From NCBI RefSeq assembly GCF_021018805.1, contig NC_086248.1, forward strand, positions 27,102,922 to 27,166,921: a DNA stretch of 64,000 nucleotides, in the 5' to 3' direction. The translations under genes and the position numbers were made by a program. The notes beneath the pieces are model-generated. The model ran no database searches. It saw only the letters and a list, made by a program, of their open reading frames with translations, and was not told the DNA's origin. This document shows, piece by piece, positions 24,668 to 34,905 of this stretch (the stretch's first letter is position 1; the number at the start of each line of letters is the position of its first letter). The DNA is from Prinia subflava. Its lineage: Eukaryota > Chordata > Aves > Passeriformes > Cisticolidae.

Positions 24668-24702
24668 ATTATAATAATTATAATAATTATAATAATTATA
24701 AG
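24668..24702. repeat. AT microsatellite (ATAATTATA)n
   Basis: Four short near-perfect units of TAATTATAA. Confidence 0.85.
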
Positions 24703-26389
24703 TGATAAATATTTCCAGAGTATCTTTACAGTTAAGAATCATAATCCCAGAAATCTACAGCTTTCTCTGAGGAAACTGTCATACTTGACATATGATTTTA
24801 TTAAAACACACTTGGTTCTCATTCTCACATGCTTGCAGCTATCTTCACTGTCCCGTAGAGAAACATTAAAAACCAGAATCTGTAGCAGGTACAGCTCTTC
24901 AGAATGACCTTTGTACCAATCTGAGTGCAAGATCTCAGAACTTTTTTAGCTTTTATTAGACCCTATGCTCAGGACCAGTGATGACTTTCTCCCCTGCTTC
25001 AACTTCACCTTTGTGAATGACCCATCTTGGGAGGGGTCAGCCCATCCCCACCTCAGTTATTGTCTGACAAATCACAGACCTTTCTGGCAGGTGACTGGAG
25101 ACCACTGCCAGGCTCCCATTGGTAGCCTGGGTAAAAGAAATAGACAATGACTTGAAAACATGTACAAGTAGACTAAGATAATCCCTTGATGGATAGGTGA
25201 GATACTTACAGTGTAAATGTAACACTCCTCTCAATGAATACCACAAAATGCTGATCACTTGCTGCAATTGTGCACTCTTTTTGAGGGAGATGGATATGTT
25301 TGATCAAGAGGTACAGTGGAAAGCTGAGCATCATACCAAAGTAAAAACTAGATAGTAGAAAAGTTTTTGCATAACATTTTTAGGGGTACTGCTAAGAACC
25401 CTTTGGGTATTAATTTGGGCAATGAGTGCCAGTAATAGACAAATTGAGATGTTAGGCTGTTAAAACAGTAATTGTGCAAACAATCAATTCTTCTCTTCTT
25501 TTATATACATATAAAAGTATCATTGCATTTATGACCCTTTTTTCAAAAGAGTCTGGGTGTAGTTCACCAATTGAGGAAACAGAACATTTTAAACTAAAGA
25601 GCCTAGATGATGGAAGCTCTATCATAGTGGCTCCAAGCAAAACCATTCTCATAGTATTTCCTGTCCCTCAAGTGAGGATGGAACATTGTAGTCTGCAAAG
25701 AGGTCAATTGGACCATTGGGGAAGGCAGGAAATTCAAGTCTCCATTACAGGAATGTGTGAAAAAAACTTAATCTCAAGTGCTCTACAAAGTGGTGTGTTT
25801 TCAATCAGTCCCGTCTTCCCACCTAAGGACCAAAACACCACACAGATTCAACAAAACATATTCAAATGGAAAACTGCTTCTCTTAATCCACTAAATGTTA
25901 TCTAGGGTAAGCATACTGAACAGCACCATTACAGAGATAGCTAAGATATTATTTCCTGTAGGTTATGAATTAGTCACATTAATTTTCTATGCATCATCAA
26001 AACAGGACAACATCCATCAAAATTTCTGAGACATCCTCTTTGTTAAGAGATGTATAAAAGACACTTCCTCTGGTGGACTCTGGGGACTGGAGAACCTCCT
26101 TCCCAGCTGCTGGAGCCCAGCCCAGTGAACCCAAAGACCTGGAATTTCCATTCATCCAATGCATGCAGCTGCTGCTTTCCTGTTTGCAGGCTCAGCCTGT
26201 AGCCAAGATGAACATGTATGCCAGATATACATAAACGTAGATAAATAGTATCCTTACATAAATTAGTATCCTTACTAATGCAATGAATAGAGTATCCACA
26301 GATAAGGCATTGCCTTTACCAGCATCCACCCAGAATTCACATAAAACAAATGCAGTCAAATCCTAGTCCTCTTCTTGACTGATGAGTTT
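24703..26389. other. EYS intron, no gene seen
   Basis: Mostly AT-rich. Two GC-richer islands, 24960-25150 and 26050-26200, are unclassified. The second starts with GATGTATAAAAGACAC (a TATA-like box at 26053-26060) and may be an LTR remnant, but I cannot place it in a family. The 143-codon + ORF at 25474-25905 has no domain I recognise and no splice context. Confidence 0.45.
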
Positions 26390-27260
26390 TGAAGATTGCT
26401 AATAGAGATACACAGCCCCTTGCCCTTTACTTCAGAAGGATTGACACATTTGTGGACCCTTTCAGTACCCAGCCCTTATCCTCTGTCTCACAAAGAACAA
26501 CACTTTTGTGAACCCTTCCAATAGCAGTGTGGGCCTCAGCCCATCTAGTACTGATGCGCAGATCCTGTGCCGCCTACTCGACACAGTCCAGCTTGAAGGG
26601 TGCTGATGAACTGCACACACACAAGTGCACATCTGCACACACACTCAGAGGCCAGCTTAGGGGAAAATTAAAACTTTTTATCTTCCGAGTGGCTCCTGTC
26701 AGGGCACACAGGCCCTTACACTCTTGCTCCCCTCTTCATTTGCTGATGCTGGGATTCTCACCTGCTCCAATTGGCACTAGGTATGTGAGCCACCATTGCT
26801 CAGGGTCTGATGCCCTTTGCTGGCACAAAATTGACTCTCATCAGACACACTCTCCTACACTCCGTGGTCTTCCTTCAGCTTGCTGATGCTGAGACCCTCA
26901 TTTACTCCACATGCTGGCACCAAAGTTGTTAGGACCACTATCAGCAGTGGTCTAACTCAAATTGCAGACACCAAATACTCAGGCACTTTTTTCTCTCCAT
27001 TTCTGGCATTGGGATCTTAAAACGCATAGATGGGGAGAGAGTGAGATTATGTGGAAAGAGAGTTAAGAAAAGATTTAATAAGAAGAATGGATAGACTGTA
27101 AGATCACCGTAAGTGATTCAGTGCAGGTCTCAGTCAGACAAGAGTACTGAGCAGCAACTGCTTACACACTACCAGCCTATTTTTCCCTCCTTCCTCTCTG
27201 TACCCACCCTGTCTTTGTTTTGCCTGTATTCCCTTCCTCTAAATGCTTCTTAATAAGTCT
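26390..27260 (-). mobile_element. decayed endogenous retrovirus segment: LTR plus leader-like repeats
   Basis: Read on the minus strand, an ATTAAA poly(A)-type signal near 27072-27083 is followed by a U5-like stretch ending ...CCTAACA at 26927, then ACTT and TGGTGCCAGCATGTGGAG (26905-26922). That fits the position of a primer-binding site, tRNA-His-like at its first seven bases. Left of this, two diverged copies of a 140-bp unit lie at about 26690-26790 and 26830-26930, and two copies of a 56-bp unit near 26440-26560. No viral reading frame survives. LTR identity and the right end (about 27260) are inferred. Confidence 0.45.
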
Positions 27261-29587
27261 AAGGGTGCAAATTCTGGTATGAAGCTGAGTATTCAATCAT
27301 AAGAATACTGAGAAAACTAATGTTAGCTGATTGTTGTTATGTCAAAAATCTTCCTTCAGAAAAGAGTAAAGAGAGTTTTGAGACCTCAGTGAATGAACTA
27401 AACCCTAAATAAGACAGAAAAATACAGAATTGAAATGAGAATTTACATTACTTCTCTAATAGATATGTTTTATCCTTGTGAACATAATAACTTGGACCCA
27501 AGAACCTTTACTTATTTTGAATAAATGTTTTCAGAGCATTTTTATTTTATTATAATTTTACTTTTATCCCATCAATATAGAATAAGAAGTATATTTAATT
27601 TTAATTCAGTTTATGTGAACTAATTACTGTCAGTGTCTTGCCTCATTTTAGAAAAAAAGTAGGACAAAGTTTACAAAATCTTTAACAAAATGTACATAAT
27701 CTAGGCTTTATGTTTTGTTTTCTGCATGCAAGTTCAATATCAAGAGAGAAGAATATTTTGAATTTTCTGCCAATTTAACACAATTAAAATAGCATTCATG
27801 CTTACACAACTCGCCTTGGCTGAGAACACAATACAGCTGCAATGGAACAATAATAAGAAAATGTCTGTTTTCCTACAAAAAATGTCTGGTTTCACATAGA
27901 AGTATTGTTTCAGGTAGGTATTCTAAAATTTACCTTTGTGCTAGCATTACACAGGACCACAGAAGACATGTAGACTTAAACCACCACATTTGGTTAGAAA
28001 ATAATTGTAAAATTACACCGTATGTTAGTTAATCAGTCCTGTTATACCACAGAACCAGAAAAAAATCATTAAAATCCTTCTTCTTCTAAGATACTTGTGC
28101 TTAGAAACAAGAAAGGATTCCCCATTTCCTTTTAGCTAAGTGGAGAATAAAAAGACAGCTAGTCACACTCACAGTCTCCTTTTCTCCGTCTCAATCCTTA
28201 CCAACTACTTCGAGAGCAGGTTGCAGTGTGTCTTGCCCTCCAGCAGTTCAGAGTATTAAAGTATTTTCATGTCATTATGGGTTTGGATTTACTGCATCTG
28301 GAAAGGTGTTCCTCCTATCTCATTTTTCCTCTCCCTCACTAAGTCAGAATTGCAAGGATAAAAAAAATTGTGGGGAAAATTTCAAAAGTGATGTGTCTAT
28401 ACAATTTATGTGAAGGGACAAAGGTAAATGTTCTAAAAGATATGGACCATGACTGGGTGGAAAATCAGCTCCAGAAAACTTTACTGATGGACTTTTTAAT
28501 TTGAAAAAAAGAGGTTAGTTTTTTTTTTAGTTTTCTCAGAATTATGCTGACCATTATGCTTCAATAGTGAAGGAAAGGGAAGAAAAGGAGAATATCAAAC
28601 AGATTGACTAGGAATTTAGAATTCAGCATGCCTGTCCCATTTTTTAGAAATATATTTCTATACAGACTTAATTAAAAAATCAACAACGATCTTCAGTCTT
28701 TCACTATGAAAATAAAGATTGGCTCTTTGATCCCTTTAACTCCATTATGCTTTTTTTTCCCTTTTAACTCTCCATTTAAATGTAATGATTTCTTTGTATT
28801 CTATAAATGACAAAGATAAGTGATGTTTCCAAGAAAGGGACATTTTGAAAATTTTATTGTCTTTGGATTTTCAAGAGCTAGCTTTATACTTAGTTCCTTC
28901 TTAAAGAATATTCTTCTGAGTATTACCACTTTTCTCACATCCATACTGTGAACTTCTGCTGTGAAGCACAAGATTAAATAGTTTTTGACTGCTATCCTAT
29001 AACCCCAAAAAAGTGTTTACAATAGGATGCTTTTAGGTATATTTTTTCATTCAAGCTTTTCTCATGAAAACATCTTATTTTTCCCACATATCATAAATGA
29101 ACCAATTAACTTCCTTTTTTTTTAAATCAAGCTGCACCCCAAAATCATGACATTATTGACTCATTAGATTATTTCCATCTTATATTTCTAGTGCATCTAT
29201 AAGAGGATATTGAAATTATAAATGCAAATGTCATGACCATTCAAAATCATCCTTCCAGGAAGAGTTCTGATTCTTGCTAACTGTATTTGAGAACAAGTGA
29301 GTCAGTGATTGAGAATTTTCCATGTTATATTGCCAGTAGAAGAAAGGTACTTGTGGATGGCATCTGATTATGAAAAGCTTCTACCATTTAAATGTTTTTA
29401 CTTCAGTACATGAGTAATTTGGAAGTCTGATTTCTATATTTTGCAAAACCTATTTTTAAAAATCTAAGGATATGGCAATCTGTGCAATAATCATAAAACA
29501 TGACTATTTTAATAAAGCAAAAGTCCATGCCATTATTGTAACAGATACAATTATTGTCGTAAAACAGGGAAAAAAGGTATTTCCTAC
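27261..29587. other. EYS intron just downstream of the second coding exon
   Basis: AT-rich intron sequence. The donor site of the exon to the right is TTTGCAG|GTAGGAA on the minus strand. No third EYS coding exon was recognised here or anywhere to the left edge. Confidence 0.65.
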
Positions 29588-29701
29588 CTGCAAAGCCCTT
29601 GTCACACTCACAAAGAAAAGTATTTGGAGTAATATTGATGCAGTTACCATTGAAACATGTAGACGGCTGACATTGTCCAACTATTTCTGTACAGTTTTTA
29701 C
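29588..29701 (-). CDS. EYS: EYS, second coding exon (third EGF-like repeat)
   Basis: EYS (eyes shut homolog) is a large secreted EGF/laminin-G protein of the photoreceptor matrix and ciliary region; loss causes human retinitis pigmentosa 25. This exon is 114 nt, phase 1 in and phase 1 out, so it adds 38 codons without shifting the frame. It is bounded by an acceptor (CCTTTGACACAG|GT) and a donor (GCAG|GTAGGAA) on the minus strand. Its product starts KNC, closing the second EGF repeat, then gives the third repeat: CQPSTCFNGNC, N-glycosylation site NIT, and CECDKGFAG at the exon end. The cysteine spacing and neighbouring residues (EIVGQCQP, CFNGNC, NIT) follow vertebrate EYS as I know it. The last cysteine of this repeat must be in the next exon, which is not in the window. 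No frameshift or stop. Confidence 0.95.
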
Positions 29702-31853
29702 CTGTGTCAAAGGAATAACAGGAACATTGGACTTTAGTAAGTATTTAAGGAGTTTGGTGAACTTTCTATAAATGTCAAATTTAGAGCTACATTATAGACA
29801 GGCAAATGGATAGAAAGATGTTTGTGCTAACTTTGTTCATTAGTGTGCACCAAACTTACTGAACTTCTAAGGCAAGTCACAAAGATATTTATCTGCTTTT
29901 GTGCTCAGCTACTGTGCTTAACCTTATCTGACATATAGTTACAAATTCACATACAGCTTAAAATGCAGAAATGCTACTAGAACTGGAGTATTTATTTCTT
30001 TTAAACATGAATCTAGCTTACAGTTTCTTTCAGAATTGAAAACAAAAGAAGTTCTTATGTTGAGTGGGAATGTGAGAAATTTTTTTAATATGCAGCTTTC
30101 TGGAAATTAAAATTTCAGTTATAAGTTGTTTATGCTATTACAACATACAGGTCTGAATACCATATAATTATGCTTTCCTCTTGAATTATTACCATGACAT
30201 TATTCCCACTTCAAAAAGTCTCCAGATTTCTAATAGACTTTATGTTATGGGAAACATTTTTCCTCCCTTACTCTTGTGTAGCCTGCCCATAGTATATGGT
30301 GGTTTAGTCTCCTTATTCTTCTTGTTTACATCCAGCTTATTTATGACACAGATATTGTCAGTACAAAATGATGGCATTACCTACAACCTTCCTATATATG
30401 CTAACAAAATGTTTTAAGCATTGCTTGTTGATAGTATTAGGCATGATAATTGCTTTTATCAGAATTGCTTGCAATTTTTTTCATTAATTTGAGTTCAATT
30501 AGTACCAGATACTTTTGGTATTATTATTTTCAAAGCATTTTACACAGCTTCTGGTAGATGATAAAGGAAATATCAAACATACTGCATATCATTAATGTTT
30601 TCCACTTCTTTCACTGTTCATAATTATAAAAAAAAATTCTCACAACATTGACTTATTCATACCTGCATAATCTTCAGTTGGCAAATGCATTAGTAACCAA
30701 ATTATTATGCGCTTTGAAAAGCAATTAAAAATAAATTACAGCAATCTTTATGCAACATAAGCTTCATTTCTATGAAGTGTGTTCTGTGAACCTCACTCAT
30801 TCTTGAACCATCAGCTTTGCTTCATAGTATAGCATCACTATTGTGAGAGCATAGAAGTTCAGTACAACAGAGGGACATTTCAAGAATTCTGCTCCACAAG
30901 TACAAAAAGAGCTACAACAATTCTTTTTGTGATGAGAATAAATATTTCTGGTACTTTTTAAAACATACCAAAGCTCTATTGGTCTGAGTGCAGGAACAAC
31001 ATCCCCATAATTTCCTTAATCCATTTTTTTTCCTCCATGAAATAAAGGTGATGGTTAGACAAGAACTTACTCAGTTATGTGGTAATCTCTGGTATGGTAA
31101 TCCAACTCCAAATTCAGTTTCTCCAATGAGTTTTAGATAAGTATTGCAATATTTCTAGGAAGATTACTTGCTTTTTCTTTTTTCATTTGTGATTTATTTA
31201 ATTTGATAATAAGAGTATGTTTAACAAGTTGCCTTTGAAAACAACTTTAGGGGACAGAACAATCTGGAAGAAAATATTAAGTATTTTCTTTTGCTGTTCT
31301 TCTAATTTAAGGTTTGACCTTTCAGTTAAACCAAATTTTTATTTAAAAAATCACTAATGTAATTTGAAAAGTTTTTAAACTGAAAATAGGGGAGTTTTGG
31401 CAGGTTGAATGAAATGCCCATTTCAACACAATCATGTACTCTTTTTCACCAGTTTGGCTAACCAGCTATTTTTGGGAGAGCTTATTCCAAATGATTTATG
31501 TTATTTGGTCTAAGAACTTAAACTGGAAAACAAAGAAAGAAAATCAGTTACTTCTGTAAGTCAACAAGTACTTATTTATGTCTTGTGCTTAAGTAGGAAA
31601 GAAGCATGATGAGAACTTATTCTGTTTTTCTCTACAATGTATTTATGAATGTCACCAAGTACAAAATGTCTTCAAATGTCTGCACAGTCACCCATAAGTG
31701 ACTCCATGTAGAAGAGACTCTGCAGGTGTGGTAGCAGCAGTGGGCAATCAAATGATACAAAAGCCTTTCTAGTGTTGTTCTTACTGTGTTATCATCTCTT
31801 AAGGAAAGTGTATGATCTATGTAATGTTTATCCCTAGAGGAGAAAACAAATAC
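29702..31853 (-). other. EYS: EYS intron between the two coding exons (2,152 bp)
   Basis: Intron with GT at its minus-strand start (31853-31852, CAG|GTATTTG) and AG at its end (29703-29702). It is AT-rich, and I recognise no transposon in it. It is short for EYS, whose introns are often tens to hundreds of kilobases in mammals. Confidence 0.85.
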
Positions 31854-32607
31854 CTGAAAATTTTGGAGGACACATGCATTTGTAAGAATCTCTGGAAAGT
31901 TCTGATTTCTCAACACAGGAGGCATTGTTCTGGCAAGGTTTAGTGGAGCATATATCAAACTTCTGGCAGAATGTTCCTGAATACTGTGAAAAACAATGGC
32001 AATGATATGCTTTTTCCCAAACACGGCTTAGACATTTTCCATGCCCGGAGCATAGTGGTGCATCCAGAGACTGTTGGCAAAACTGCTGCTTCACTGTGAC
32101 GTTCAGACGAAGGCCCATGCTGCACAACAGTGGGCCTCTCTTGTGGAGTTCTGCAAAGTAATGAGTTCCAACACCAAGCCACTTGGGGTCCACTTGGTGC
32201 AGTCCTCTTATCTGGCAAAAAAAAAGCAACTGCTCTTGAAGAAAACCAGCCTTAGGGCAGTTAATAAATTCTTCCTTGGAGACATTTACCAAATTCATTC
32301 CATAGGACTGAAAGGATGGCTCAGAGGAGATGAAGAGACTATCACCTAACTGAAGCTGTAAAGGGCATATCTGAGGGATACTGAGGTTATGTTCTTCAGA
32401 GATTTCTCCAGCAATACTTTTATTCATATTCCAGCATTCAGAGTAAAAGTCTGAACAGACATTTTCCCTCGGTGTCCATTTTATTACTGTTGGTTTTGGC
32501 TCTGTTCTCCATTCAGTAGTCATTTGTCTCTCACATGTTACCTGCCCATTGGCAATGGAAAGTTGAAGAAAGCACACTACCATGCAAAATGCTGATTTCA
32601 TAGTCAT
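31854..32607 (-). CDS. EYS: EYS, start-codon exon (signal peptide, N-terminal region, EGF 1-2)
   Basis: This exon encodes the first 251 residues of EYS plus one base. Start ATG at 32607-32605: the N-terminus MTMKS lines up with the start of vertebrate EYS as I recall it, and a hydrophobic signal peptide follows (about residues 5-21, cleavage near NG|QVTC). Then comes a cysteine-containing region of about 150 residues typical of EYS (CPLQLQLGDSLFISSEPS near 81-98; NVTVKQQFC near 169-177). EGF repeat 1 has six cysteines at 177, 186, 192, 203, 205 and 214. EGF repeat 2 has cysteines at 220, 225, 231, 244 and 246, its sixth coming from the next exon. Predicted N-glycosylation sites: N62, N74, N108, N169, N228. 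The exon ends TTTTCAG|GTATTT; an ORF read-through of six residues past this point is intron. The frame is intact. Confidence 0.96.
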
Positions 32608-32711
32608 TGTTTCACCTGATCAATGGGAGTTTTCTTTCACATCTGCTTCACTACTGAGAATAACTTCAGAACACTTATTCCTTAAGGTTCACAAGTGCTT
32701 TCCATGGTAGC
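32608..32711 (-). other. EYS: EYS 5' untranslated part of the start-codon exon
   Basis: A strong acceptor, TTTTCCTCTGTTTGACTTCCTAG|GCTACC on the minus strand, puts the exon's 5' edge at 32711 and gives about 104 nt of leader before the ATG. This fits vertebrate EYS, in which upstream exons are non-coding. The acceptor is predicted from sequence only; transcription could instead start nearer. Confidence 0.6.
32682..32705 (-). promoter_or_regulatory. upstream ORF in the EYS leader
   Basis: ACCATGG, a full Kozak match, opens a seven-codon ORF ending in TAA, 74 nt before the EYS start codon. The EYS start itself sits in a weaker-looking context (GAAACAATGA: A at -3 but no G at +4). If the predicted leader is real, most scanning ribosomes should meet this small ORF first, so it may damp or condition EYS translation. 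Confidence 0.45.
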
Positions 32712-33820
32712 CTAGGAAGTCAAACAGAGGAAAATATTTCTGTTTTCACACCAAATACAGTTGACTATTAAAACCTCATTACAAAACAGAAAATGTACAA
32801 CACACTGTAATGGGAAACTGGAATAAGTCAAATGAACTTATCAGGACTACAACACTGTAACAAAAGTCTGTTTTTTCCTATTTTTATTCCTGCTAAAAGA
32901 AATTATATTTATTTAGTCCATTTCATTGTACTTGTGTGTGCAAGAGAAAGAGCTTGAGGGTTCATGTTCCCTCCCTCTGTTGACAAAACTAATGGTAATA
33001 AATTAAGATAGGACATGTGAGGTAAAATAAGGAACTAAACAAGGACATCTAAGTTGTAGTCATAAGCTTTAACCATAAATATTTTTCTGATAATCATTTA
33101 ACAGTTTAACATAAAAGTAGACATTCCAAAGATGTAGGCCTCGGATTTTTTGCTTTATGAAGAAAACATGCTAGCACTACTCAACTCTCTTCTGTTCCTA
33201 TACATTTAGCAAACCTCTTCATTAAATCCTTACTTTTCAAAGGATATATTTGAAAACCAGATGTCCTTAATCATATGCTTGAGACTTTTATGTATTACAG
33301 TCAAACACAACAGATTACAGAGTCCTTCAGGACTGTTTAATTTATATACTACCCTTTTCTGTCCCTTGAATATATCTAGCAATCTTTATTGCATGGAGAT
33401 GATTGATTACAGAAAGAAAACCAAAATAAGATTATAAAGCTTTTACTTGGAGTCATAATAAAAATGATGAAAACATAATATTATTTTAAATAACTTAGAC
33501 ATTTTCAATAGCTTTGCATTAGTAAGAGTTTGATTTGTCTTAAATACAAATCTTTTTTTTTCTCTTTTAGTCTTCTTTCCACTTAGTATCCTTATCTGAC
33601 ACTCTCAGATATTTATATTTCCCTTTAGGATAGTGGCCCCTAAACTGATATTTACAAATGAGAAAGTTATTCTAAAGAAAATTCATCTTACAAGGAAAGC
33701 CTTTCAATGTAAATAAACAATAGAAGTTAATAGTTTGAATAATGTTCATATTGTTTTCATTTATGCAAAGCTTGTGTAAAAATCATGTGGATGCATATTT
33801 CTCTACAGCTACACACACGT
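32712..33820. other. upstream intron or intergenic, no gene seen
   Basis: AT-rich. No repeat family recognised. No core promoter for EYS could be pinned here. Confidence 0.55.
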
Positions 33821-34905
33821 TGTTTTAATGGGTTTGCATGGCCTGGTTTTGGTACAGGGAAGGCTAGAGGGGTGGTTTTCCCAATGTCCAGCAGAACCAA
33901 TGCCAGCCAGCTCCAAGGTGGACGTGCTGCTGGCCAATGCTGGGCCAGTCAGAAATGGTGGTAAGACCTGAGAGATAAAAGATTTAAGAAGAAAAAAAAA
34001 GTTATTGTGCTGTTGCAACTGCAGCCAGACAAGAGCAAAGTGAGAACGTGTGGGAGGAACAGCTCTGCAGACTCCAAGGTCAGTGCAGAAGGAGGGGCAG
34101 GAGGTGCTCCAGGTGCTGGAGCTGAGATTGCCCTGCAGCCCGTGGTGAGACCATGGTGAGGCAGCTGCAGCCCATGGAGGGCCAGGGCATGCAGAGATCC
34201 GCCTGCAGCCCAGGGAGGAGACCCACACTGGAGCAGGTGGATGCCTGAAAGGAAGCTGTGAACCTGTGGGAGGCTGTACTATCAATGCTGGAGCAGGATC
34301 CTGGCAGGGATCTTCAAACCAGTGGAGGGAGGAGCCCATGCTGGAGCAGGTTTCCTGCTAGAACCTGTGACCCTGTGGGGAACTTATGCTGGAGCAGCCT
34401 ATTCCTGAAGTACCCATGGAAAAGTATCCTCACTGCAGAAGTTTGAAGAGAACTGTTGCCTGTTGGATGGACTCACATTAGAGAAGTTTGTGGAGAACTA
34501 TCTTCCGTGGGGAAGCTCCCCATGCTGGAGCAGGGGAAGGACTCCTCTTCTGGAGCAGTGGCAGAAACAACCTGTGGTGAACTGACCACAATCCTCATTC
34601 CGTCTCCCTGTACCACCAAGGTAGGTAGAGCTGGGGAAGAGGGAGGGGTAAGGGGAAGGTATTTTTAAGGTCTTATTTTAGTTTTCATTATTCTGCTCTG
34701 AATTTTTTAGTAATAAATTCCACCAATATCTCTAATTCCAGTTTGTTTTGCCCATGACTGTGTCTGATGTGTGATTGCTCTCTGTCTTTGCTCTCTGTCC
34801 TTAACTCATGAACACTTCATTATATTTTCTCTCCCCTGTCCAGTGTGGAGAGGAGTGATGGAAAGGTTTTGTGGGTGCCTGGCATCTGCCCAAGGTGAAC
34901 ACACT
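33821..34905 (+). mobile_element. ERVL-like solo LTR, ~1.08 kb
   Basis: It starts TGTTTTAATGGGTTTGCATGG and contains blocks I know from avian ERVL-type LTRs: AACCAATGCCAGCCAGCTCC, GATAAAAGATTTAAGAAGAA (TATA region, near 33976-33995), AGGAGGTGCTCCAGGTGCTG, CCTGCAGCCCGTGGTGAGAC, and repeated CTGGAGCAGG motifs. AATAAA occurs near 34714. It ends near GGTGCCTGGCATCTGCCCAAGGTGAACACA. No target duplication was found, so the right end is approximate. The ORFs at 33809-34339 (minus) and 34258-34668 (plus) are inside the LTR and are not genes. It lies 1.1 kb upstream of the EYS start exon in the opposite orientation. Confidence 0.8.

Noticed and set aside
31955..32349. Overlapping ORFs on both strands across the EYS exon
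   Set aside because: Shadows of the EYS frame; only the EYS frame has splice sites, a signal peptide and EGF spacing.
33809..34339. 176-codon minus-strand ORF near EYS
   Set aside because: Antisense of the ERVL-like LTR; no recognisable protein family.
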